Shown: piece after piece, positions 1 to 4,550 of the stretch
How positions within the stretch are numbered: the stretch's first letter is position 1
Layout: the number at the start of each line of letters is the position of its first letter
Source of the DNA: Deltaproteobacteria bacterium
GTDB taxonomy: Bacteria > Myxococcota > B64-G9
Reading direction: 5' to 3'
Assembly: GCA_003647095.1 (NCBI GenBank)
Contig: QMME01000207.1
Span: forward strand, 1-7,131
Length of the DNA: 7,131 bases
Notes under the pieces: model-generated
Told to the model about the DNA's origin: nothing
The model's input: the letters and a program-made list of their open reading frames with translations, nothing else
Database searches by the model: none
Translations under genes and position numbers: made by a program

Positions 1-987
1 CAGGCCATCTACTCGGCAGCCCAGGAAGACAGGCAACGCCATGGCATGGGCACCACCCTGTCGTTGCTGCTGGCCAATGCCAGTGGAGCCTACATCGCCC
101 ACGTGGGCGATACCCGGGTATACCTGCTCCGGGAAGGAGAGTGTCACCAGCTGACCATCGATCACTCCCTGGTCAACGAGCAAGTACGCCGCGGCCGGCT
201 CTCCCGCAAGGATGCCGGCAAGGTCCGCTATCGCAACGTCATCACCCGGGCCCTGGGCATCCAGTCCCAGGTGCGGGTCGACACCCTGCACCTGGATGTC
301 TTGCCGGGAGATCGCTTCCTGATCTGCTCGGACGGCCTGCACGGCTACCTGCGGGCGGGGGAACTGCAATCGCTGGTGGGGGAGGCCGCTGCGGAGCACA
401 TGGTGGACCTGCTGGTGGACCTGGCCAACGAACGCGGGGGCAAGGACAACATCTCGGCGGTCTACCTGCAGGTGGCCGACGACGAGCAGGAGGCGGCCCA
501 GGAACTGCGCCGGCGCATGAACATGATTCGCAAGGCCTCGCTGTTCCGCTACCTGAACTATCGCGAGCTGGTGCAACTGATGAATCGCACCTACATCAAG
601 ACGGCCCAGCCCGGGGAAGTGCTCATCGAAGAGAACCTCATCGGCGAGGAGATGTTCCTGCTGGTGGACGGCCGGGTGGAGGTATCCAAGGGAGGGCAGC
701 AACTGGCCTTGCTGGACGCCGGCGCCGCTTTCGGAGAAATGGCGTTGATTGACAACGCCCCCCGCTCGGCCACGGTCAAGGCCCTGACCCAGGCGCGGCT
801 GGTCGTCATCAGTCGCAAGCAGTTCTACGACACCATCAAGGGTGATCCCGCCTCCGGCGTGAAACTCCTCTGGTCCTTCCTGCAGGTGTTGTCATCCCGC
901 CTGCGCAATACCGACGAGCAGTTGCAGAAGGCCAAGGAGTCCAGCGCCGTAGAAGTCGAACCGGACTGGATTCTCTCCGCCGATTGA
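1..987 (+). CDS. PP2C-type Ser/Thr protein phosphatase fused to a C-terminal cyclic-nucleotide-binding domain (5' end missing)
   Basis: The reading frame is open from the first base, so the start lies outside the window; 328 residues are visible. Residues about 1-160 are the C-terminal half of a PP2C (PPM) phosphatase: GMGTTL at 15-20, HVGDTR at 34-39, CSDGLHGYL at 109-117 and GGKDNIS at 146-152. D111 and D149 are the expected metal-binding aspartates. A short helical linker leads to a cyclic-nucleotide-binding fold at about 173-305. Its phosphate-binding cassette, FGEMALIDNAPRSATV at 244-259, keeps the Glu (246) and Arg (255) that contact the ring phosphate and ribose in CRP-type domains, so ligand binding is plausible. 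Family knowledge says PPM enzymes remove phosphate from Ser/Thr. Regulation by a cyclic nucleotide is inference. There is no membrane segment in the visible part, so it is probably cytosolic. The gene converges on the PilZ gene, with 42 nt between the stops. A partner kinase would be expected upstream but is not visible. Confidence 0.93.
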   Translation, partial: QAIYSAAQEDRQRHGMGTTLSLLLANASGAYIAHVGDTRVYLLREGECHQLTIDHSLVNEQVRRGRLSRKDAGKVRYRNVITRALGIQSQVRVDTLHLDVLPGDRFLICSDGLHGYLRAGELQSLVGEAAAEHMVDLLVDLANERGGKDNISAVYLQVADDEQEAAQELRRRMNMIRKASLFRYLNYRELVQLMNRTYIKTAQPGEVLIEENLIGEEMFLLVDGRVEVSKGGQQLALLDAGAAFGEMALIDNAPRSATVKALTQARLVVISRKQFYDTIKGDPASGVKLLWSFLQVLSSRLRNTDEQLQKAKESSAVEVEPDWILSAD

Positions 988-989
988 AA

Positions 990-1028
990 CCCGGCCGGGC
1001 CGTGGCCGGCTCCCGGGCGGCCGGCGGC
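990..1028. terminator. GC-rich dyad between convergent stop codons, possible weak terminator
   Basis: The 42-nt gap between the two convergent stops is almost pure G/C and contains several alternative inverted repeats. CCGGCCG at 991-997 pairs with CGGCCGG at 1018-1024. Inside it, GGCCG at 1004-1008 pairs with CGGCC at 1018-1022. Read leftward, out of the PilZ gene, the stem is followed by GTTTCAATC, a poor U-tract. Read rightward there is no T run. It may slow polymerase, or be only a by-product of base composition. Confidence 0.3.
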
Positions 1029-1029
1029 T

Positions 1030-1977
1030 TCAGAACTCCTCGTCGAGGTTGTCGAGCAGAAAATCGTAGGCGCGCTTGCGATCGGGCTTGCTGAGGATGG
1101 CATAGGCCTTGCGGATCTTCTTTATCACCTGTTCCAGCTGGTGACGGAGATCCTCCGGCCAGGGCTGCGAGACGGCCGGCTGGAAACGTTCTTTGAGTTC
1201 CTGGTAGGCGGTTTCGATCTGTTCCGGGGTGGCATCGAGATCCAGGCCCAGGGTGTGGTAGTGGGTGTCGCCGGCCACGGAGGCCCGGTAGTCGGCGAGT
1301 TGCCGGGAGAGGGCTTGCACCTGTTCCGCGGAGGGTGAGTCCGTTGCCGGCGGTTCGTTTTCCTCCACCTCCTCCACCATCTCCGGCACATCGATCGACA
1401 GCTCCAGGTCGTCGTTGGCCGCCGTATCGGCAGCGGCCTCGCTGCCGGCATCGGCGCTCATGCTCACCAGCAGGGAATCGATCTCGTCCAGCATGTCGTC
1501 GCTCTTGCCGGCAGCGGCGGGGCCGGCCGGCTCCGGCTGCTTGGCGGTGGTTGCTGCGGCGGGTTGCTGTTGACGGGGTGGTTTTGGCGGTGGCTCTTCC
1601 TCCCGGCTCTGGCGGGTGCACAAGTCCAGCACCAGTTCCACCAGTTGCTTGCGCTTGGCCCGCGATGACTCGTCGAAGGCAATGGCCATGCCCGCCGGGT
1701 ACTTGCTCTGCCGGGCTTTCTCCGGAGGTACGGAACGAACCACCTCTCCGACCACCTCGATGTCATCACCATCGGGAACCTGCAGGCGAAGCTTGACCTT
1801 CTTCCACAGGGGCGCCGGTTGCTCGGTGCGCAGAAACATCCCCCCGGCGCCGATATCGCGGCTGAGCAGGCGAACCGTTTTCATTTCCCCGGCCACTTCC
1901 ACGTCTACTTCCAGGGCGGCCTGGGCCCGGGGACTGGAGCGATTTTTTTCGTATGAAGGTTTGCCGTCCGTGCTCAT
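1030..1977 (-). CDS. PilZ-domain protein with a C-terminal degenerate J-like domain
   Basis: The product has 315 residues from the ATG at 1977. The PilZ domain spans about residues 10-110. The RxxxR motif is present (R13, R17). The second motif reads DIGAGG (41-46) where c-di-GMP-binding PilZ domains usually have [D/N]xSxxG, so Ser is replaced by Gly and ligand binding is uncertain. A Pro/Gln/Ala-rich and then acidic low-complexity linker covers about 125-225. Residues about 238-315 resemble a J domain: a helix with AYQELKERF, then AYAILSKPDRKRAYDFLL, the typical end of helix III and start of helix IV. The HPD tripeptide that stimulates DnaK is replaced by QPA (266-268), so this is J-like and unlikely to be a classical Hsp70 co-chaperone. 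A GTG two codons upstream (1983) is an alternative start. GGTGA at 1988-1992 is spaced 10 nt from the ATG and only 4 from the GTG, so I prefer the ATG. No membrane segments are visible. It probably acts as a cytosolic signalling or scaffold protein; targets are unknown. Confidence 0.88.
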   Translation of the reverse strand: MSTDGKPSYEKNRSSPRAQAALEVDVEVAGEMKTVRLLSRDIGAGGMFLRTEQPAPLWKKVKLRLQVPDGDDIEVVGEVVRSVPPEKARQSKYPAGMAIAFDESSRAKRKQLVELVLDLCTRQSREEEPPPKPPRQQQPAAATTAKQPEPAGPAAAGKSDDMLDEIDSLLVSMSADAGSEAAADTAANDDLELSIDVPEMVEEVEENEPPATDSPSAEQVQALSRQLADYRASVAGDTHYHTLGLDLDATPEQIETAYQELKERFQPAVSQPWPEDLRHQLEQVIKKIRKAYAILSKPDRKRAYDFLLDNLDEEF

Positions 1978-2031
1978 GTTCACAGCATCACCAAGATTCG
2001 CTTCGTTGTGGCCCCAAGCACCTGCGGCGTG

Positions 2032-2060
2032 ATCCTAACGCAATTCCGGTACAATGGCAA
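2032..2060 (-). promoter_or_regulatory. Candidate sigma-70 promoter for the PilZ/J-like gene
   Basis: Read on the minus strand, TTGCCA (2060-2055, five of six matches to the -35 consensus) is followed after 17 nt by TAGGAT (2037-2032, four of six matches to the -10). A transcript would begin near 2025 and have a leader of roughly 50 nt before the ATG at 1977. The -35 directly follows the T-rich tail of the hairpin at 2069-2096, the usual arrangement of an upstream terminator abutting the next promoter. The match is by eye only. Confidence 0.5.
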
Positions 2061-2096
2061 AAAGAATACCCCGCAGTTGCTTTTGCAACTGCGGGG
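2059..2096 (-). terminator. Rho-independent terminator downstream of the RNase gene
   Basis: CCCCGCAGTTGC (2069-2080) and GCAACTGCGGGG (2085-2096) form a perfect 12-bp stem with a 4-nt loop. Read leftward, the stem is followed by TATTCTTTTT, a good U-tract, so it terminates minus-strand transcription coming from the RNase E/G gene and insulates the PilZ gene. Read rightward the tail is only TTGAAGTTTT, which could give weaker termination in the other direction. Confidence 0.8.
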
Positions 2097-2228
2097 TTGA
2101 AGTTTTGCAGGTTGAATCGGCGAGCACAGACAGCGCTTCGCGTAACGGCCGGGGAGTTTTTTTTTGAGACTTTTGCAGTTTGCGAAGCATGTCCAAGATT
2201 TCCGTACCGGTACCGGGACATTACGAAA
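2097..2228. other. Non-coding spacer between two related hairpins
   Basis: This A/T-richer stretch separates the hairpin overlapping the RNase stop from the second hairpin. It contains a run of nine T (2157-2165, plus strand) without a clear stem before it. It also has two near-identical direct repeats, TTGAAGTTTTGCAG (2097-2110) and TTGAGACTTTTGCAG (2164-2178), and a self-complementary CCGGTACCGG (2207-2216) inside wider ATGTCC/GGACAT arms (2189-2194 and 2216-2221). A 51-codon minus-strand frame (2035-2190) crosses it, but it has no good ribosome-binding site, third-position G/C of only about half, and a terminator inside it, so I do not call it a gene. The spacer could be the 3' untranslated region of the RNase transcript. 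Confidence 0.4.
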
Positions 2229-2257
2229 CCCCGACGTTGCTCATGGCAACGTCGGGG
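2229..2257 (-). terminator. Hairpin overlapping the end of the RNase coding sequence, probable attenuator or first terminator
   Basis: CCCCGACGTTGC (2229-2240) and GCAACGTCGGGG (2246-2257) form a perfect 12-bp stem with a 5-nt loop. On the minus strand the 5' arm encodes the last residues of the RNase (TPTLP) and the stop codon lies in the loop. The following sequence, TTTCGTAATG, is a short and interrupted U-tract, so termination here may be incomplete; the second hairpin about 130 nt further on has a better tail. It could also protect the 3' end of the mRNA from exonucleases. Confidence 0.6.
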
Positions 2258-3878
2258 TGGACTTCTTGCGTCTCCTTCTCCTTCTCTTTCTCCGGGAAGT
2301 CTTCTTGCCGGCGGATTCCTGCTCACGCTGGTTGTTGCCGGTGGGTTGCGGCTGTTCGGCCACGACATCGGTGCTCTCGGTTCCCTCGTTGTATGCTTCG
2401 CCGACCGCGGGTGTCTCGTGCACCTGCAGCTCGTATGACGACGTATCCCGGCCGGCTTCGGCGAAGACCTCCACCCGCAGCCCCACCTCCCGCTCCAGGT
2501 GGGCCAGTTGCTGGCGGTAGCGATTCTGCAGGGCGTTGGCCAGGTCGCAGTTGGCCCGTATTTCCACCCGTCCCGGGCGCCGCCGGGCCGCGTGGCTCTC
2601 CAGATCGCGCATGACCTTGATGGCCAGCGATTCCGACGAGCGAATCAAGCCTATTCCCTGGCAGCGCGGACAGGTGTTGAAACCGATCAGGCGCAGGGGT
2701 TGTTCGAGTCGCTGGCGGGTCAAGGTGCACAGGCCGAAGGCCGAGATGGGCCCGACGCGGTGCCTGGCCTTGTCGTCGGCCATGGCCCGGCGCAGGCGCC
2801 GTTCGACTTCCTTGCGGTTGGAACGCTTGTTCATGTCGATGAAGTCGATGACGATGATGCCGCCCAGGTTGCGCAGGCGTAGTTGCCGGGCCACCTCCTC
2901 GGCCGCTTCCAGGTTGCTCTCCAGGGCCGTTCGTTCGACATCGGGTTTGCCGGACATCTTGCCGGAATTGACGTCGATGGCCACCAGGGCCTCGGTGGGA
3001 TCGATTACCAGGCTGCCCCCGGACGAGAGTGCCACGGTGCGCTCGTGGATCTGGTCGATCTGCTCCTCGATGCCGAAGTGGGAGAAGATGGGTTCCGGTC
3101 CGGGAAAAAGTTGCAGGCGGCTGGACTGGCGGGGAGCAAACAGGCGGAAGAAATGCCGGGCGCTTTCCAGCGCCCGGTCCCCGTCTATGAGAACCTTCTG
3201 CACGTCGTTGTCGTAATAGTCGCGGAGGATACGTGTGACCAGGTCGGCCTCGGCGTGGACCAGGCCGGTTTTCTTCAGCTTGCGTGAGCGTACCTGGATG
3301 TCCTTCCACAGTCGCACCAGGTAGTTCAGGTCGCGCAGCAGTGTGCGCTTGGTCTCACCGGCGGCCACGGTGCGTACGATCAACCCCATGCCGCGGGGAG
3401 GCTTGAGCTGTGATACCAGGTCGCGGGCCAGCTTACGGGCGGCACCATCACGGATCTTGCGGGAGACGCCGAGAGAACCGGAATAGGGCATCAACACCAG
3501 GTGTCGACCGGCCAGGGATATGTCGGTTGTCAGGCGTGCTCCCTTTTCACCAACGGGTTCCTTCTCCACCTGGACCAGCAGCATCTGCCCCTGCTTCACC
3601 AGCTTGCGGATGTTGTGGGCAGAGGATCTGGATGGGTCGGCGGCCTGGGCGAGCACCACTTCCTTCGCCGGCAGCAGCCCGTGGCGCTTCTCACCGTAGT
3701 CCACGAAGCAGGCATCCAGGCTGGGCCTGACGCTGGTCACTCGACCCAGGTAGATGTTTCCCCGGGTACGATGCAGCTGTTCGCTTTCCTCGAAGTACTG
3801 CCACAGCTTTCCGGCAGCAACGATGGCCGCCCTGACGTTCTCGGACATGGCGGCATTGATCAGCATTTCCTTGCTCAT
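2241..3878 (-). CDS. RNase E/G-family endoribonuclease
   Basis: This single-strand-specific endoribonuclease of the Rne/Rng family acts in mRNA decay and rRNA/tRNA maturation in the cytosol. The 545 residues show the family layout. An S1 RNA-binding domain covers about 38-125 (GNIYLGRVTSVRPSLDACFVD). The 5'-phosphate sensor motif GLIVRT is at 165-170, with R169 and T170 at the same numbers as in E. coli RNase E. The DNase-I-like catalytic domain has IDVNSG (D302) and VIDFIDM (D345). The zinc-link CPRCQG (C403, C406) holds subunits together in RNase E. The small domain ends near 485, then a polar linker leads to an Arg/Lys-rich tail at about 525-539. The length is close to RNase G (489 in E. 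coli) and far below RNase E (about 1060), with no long degradosome scaffold. I leave E versus G open and give no symbol; RNase G-like is the better short label. The ATG at 3878 has GAGGAG 10 nt upstream; an in-frame TTG at 3896 overlaps that site and is rejected as the start. Confidence 0.95.
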   Translation of the reverse strand: MSKEMLINAAMSENVRAAIVAAGKLWQYFEESEQLHRTRGNIYLGRVTSVRPSLDACFVDYGEKRHGLLPAKEVVLAQAADPSRSSAHNIRKLVKQGQMLLVQVEKEPVGEKGARLTTDISLAGRHLVLMPYSGSLGVSRKIRDGAARKLARDLVSQLKPPRGMGLIVRTVAAGETKRTLLRDLNYLVRLWKDIQVRSRKLKKTGLVHAEADLVTRILRDYYDNDVQKVLIDGDRALESARHFFRLFAPRQSSRLQLFPGPEPIFSHFGIEEQIDQIHERTVALSSGGSLVIDPTEALVAIDVNSGKMSGKPDVERTALESNLEAAEEVARQLRLRNLGGIIVIDFIDMNKRSNRKEVERRLRRAMADDKARHRVGPISAFGLCTLTRQRLEQPLRLIGFNTCPRCQGIGLIRSSESLAIKVMRDLESHAARRRPGRVEIRANCDLANALQNRYRQQLAHLEREVGLRVEVFAEAGRDTSSYELQVHETPAVGEAYNEGTESTDVVAEQPQPTGNNQREQESAGKKTSRRKRRRRRRKKSTPTLP

Positions 3879-3888
3879 GGTGTGGTTT

Positions 3889-3894
3889 CTCCTC
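3889..3894 (-). promoter_or_regulatory. Ribosome-binding site that fixes the RNase start
   Basis: Read on the minus strand, GAGGAG (3894-3889) lies 10 nt before the ATG at 3878. An upstream in-frame TTG at 3896-3894 would place this sequence inside the coding region and has no comparable site of its own, so the ATG is preferred. Confidence 0.75.
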
Positions 3895-3980
3895 AAGCGT
3901 GTTGCCAGTTCTTTATTCCAGGCACTGGTTCAAGTCAAATTGCCCCGGCGAGACGACCGGACGGCGGGCATATTTTTCTG

Positions 3981-4007
3981 TTGACAACATATTACCTCCA
4001 ATATAAT
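3981..4007 (+). promoter_or_regulatory. Candidate promoter for the Lys/Ala-repeat gene
   Basis: TTGACA (3981-3986) and TATAAT (4002-4007) are both perfect sigma-70 hexamers. The 15-nt spacer is shorter than the optimal 17, so basal activity may be modest or depend on a regulator that realigns the elements. Transcription would start near 4014, leaving a leader of roughly 175 nt before the ATG at 4191. The region is markedly A/T-richer than the surrounding genes. Confidence 0.6.
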
Positions 4008-4016
4008 GTATTGTCA
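3982..4016. repeat. 13-bp imperfect inverted repeat spanning the divergent promoters, possible operator
   Basis: TGACAACATATTA (3982-3994) is matched at 11 of 13 positions by the reverse complement of TAATGTATTGTCA (4004-4016), with a 9-nt centre. The outer parts of the arms carry the two -35 hexamers; the rightward -10 (TATAAT) overlaps the start of the right arm, and the leftward -10 lies at the inner end of the left arm. The dyad may be a binding site for a dimeric regulator, or may simply result from two promoters facing each other. A direct repeat GTCAC-GTCAC lies at 4013-4022 just beyond. I do not recognise the motif as the site of a named regulator. Confidence 0.5.
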
Positions 4017-4017
4017 C
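3989..4017 (-). promoter_or_regulatory. Candidate promoter for the RNase gene, overlapping the rightward one
   Basis: On the minus strand, GTGACA (4017-4012) and TAATAT (3994-3989) are separated by 17 nt; matches to consensus are five of six and four of six. A start near 3982 would give a leader of about 100 nt before the RNase ATG at 3878. Its elements interleave with those of the rightward promoter, so the two could not easily be occupied by polymerase at the same time. Confidence 0.4.
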
Positions 4018-4176
4018 GTCACAGGTCGCTCGTTGAAAGAACTCAGGTCGTTTCGTGTTGCGTCGGGTAGGGTGTTTTGCAAGGCCATTGGAGTAGAGCC
4101 CGGACCGGTGCTTCACATGTGGTGGTGAAGGAGGCTGTACCCGGAACAGCAGTGGGAGTGAACAGGCCACGAAGAC

Positions 4177-4185
4177 AGGAGGAGG
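4177..4185 (+). promoter_or_regulatory. Very strong ribosome-binding site of the Lys/Ala-repeat gene
   Basis: AGGAGGAGG contains two overlapping full AGGAGG matches, placed 5 and 8 nt before the ATG at 4191. It identifies the start of a gene that is otherwise hidden by an early stop, and suggests the gene is, or recently was, highly translated. Confidence 0.8.
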
Positions 4186-4190
4186 AAAAG

Positions 4191-4391
4191 ATGCCGACGA
4201 AGAAATAGGCCACCAAGAAAAAGGCCACCAAGAAGAAGGTAGCCAAGAAGAAGGCCACCAAGAAGAAGGCCACCAAGAAAAAGGTAGCCAAGAAGAAGAA
4301 GCCGGCCAAGAAGAAGGTTGCCAAGAAGAAGAAGGTAGCCAAGAAGAAGAAGCCGGCCAAGAAGAAGAAGGTCGCCAAGAAGAAGAAGTAA
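4191..4391 (+). pseudogene. Lys/Ala-repeat histone-H1-like protein gene with an in-frame TAG at codon 6
   Basis: From the ATG at 4191 the frame reads MPTKK, then TAG at 4206-4208, then 60 uninterrupted codons to TAA at 4389-4391. Those 60 codons encode only A, T, V, P and K in units of five or six residues (ATKKK, VAKKK, PAKKK, VAKKKK). Such Lys/Ala repeats resemble the tails of eukaryotic H1 and of bacterial H1-like proteins of the AlgP/Hc2 type, which bind DNA non-specifically. The first unit (AAG AAA TAG GCC ACC) differs from the next (AAG AAA AAG GCC ACC) by a single A-to-T change, so the ancestral codon was almost certainly Lys. There is no ATG, GTG or TTG in frame after the TAG, so no restart is possible. 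The intact product would be 66 residues, all repeat. Options are a recent nonsense mutation, a base-call error, or amber read-through. The strong ribosome-binding site and intact downstream frame argue that any loss is very recent. Confidence 0.8.
4209..4388 (+). repeat. Degenerate tandem repeat of 15/18-bp Lys-rich coding units
   Basis: Eleven tandem units of GCC-ACC or GTA/CCG/GTT/GTC-GCC followed by three or four Lys codons (mostly AAG) make up this stretch. Unit lengths are 15 or 18 bp. The early part alternates two ATKKK units with one VAKKK unit; the later part alternates PAKKK(K) and VAKKK(K). The strand is extremely purine-rich. Units of this kind expand and contract by slippage or recombination and are prone to assembly error. 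Confidence 0.85.
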
Positions 4392-4402
4392 CCCCGAACT
4401 TT

Positions 4403-4438
4403 CTGATCGGCGGGTCGTCCGGGGGGCCCGCCGGTCAG
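4403..4438 (+). terminator. GC-rich hairpin after the Lys/Ala-repeat gene
   Basis: CTGATCGGCGGG (4403-4414) pairs with CCCGCCGGTCAG (4427-4438) over 12 bp including one T-G wobble, with a 12-nt loop. The tail, CGGTTCTTC, is not a good U-tract, so on its own this is a weak terminator or an mRNA 3' stabilising structure. A better terminator follows 25 nt later. Confidence 0.5.
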
Positions 4439-4462
4439 CGGTTCTTCACCATCACCCGAATG

Positions 4463-4497
4463 GGCCTGGCCGTTGTGCAGCCAGGCCTTTTCGGTTT
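4463..4497 (+). terminator. Rho-independent terminator before the GH3 gene
   Basis: GGCCTGGC (4463-4470) pairs with GCCAGGCC (4480-4487) around a 9-nt loop. It is followed by TTTTCGGTTT, a reasonable T-rich tail. It would end transcripts from the Lys/Ala-repeat gene and separate them from the GH3 gene that starts 54 nt later. I see no convincing promoter in the remaining short gap. Confidence 0.65.
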
Positions 4498-4540
4498 CGG
4501 TGGCTGGAGGACGGGTGCCTGTTGTGGTATGAAGATGGGC

Positions 4541-4546
4541 GGAGGA
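4541..4546 (+). promoter_or_regulatory. Ribosome-binding site of the GH3 gene
   Basis: GGAGGA lies 4 nt before the ATG at 4551. A second ATG at 4547 is only one base beyond this site and in a different frame, so the 4551 start is the one that reads into the conserved protein. Confidence 0.65.
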
Positions 4547-4550
4547 ATGC

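Noticed and set aside
1335..1796. Plus-strand frame opposite the PilZ gene
   Set aside because: It is antisense to the Pro/Ala-rich linker of the PilZ protein; composition is Pro/Arg/Ser-rich and there is no start context.
2157..2165. Run of nine T as a plus-strand terminator
   Set aside because: No stable stem precedes it directly and no plus-strand gene lies upstream of it.
2323..3309. 328-residue minus-strand frame inside the RNase gene
   Set aside because: It is a frame-shifted shadow of the RNase coding sequence, low-complexity Pro/Gly/Arg composition, with no domain motifs.
3910..3938. Second leftward promoter, TTGACT then TAAAGA at 17 nt
   Set aside because: The -35 is good, but the -10 matches at only three of six positions; too weak to list beside the better candidate at 3989-4017.
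3913..3990. 25-codon minus-strand frame (MLSTEKYARRPV...) with GGAGG just upstream, ahead of the RNase gene, as a possible leader peptide
   Set aside because: Its ribosome-binding site and start codon fall inside the leftward promoter elements, so the likely transcript would start after them. Kept only as a possibility if transcription begins further upstream.
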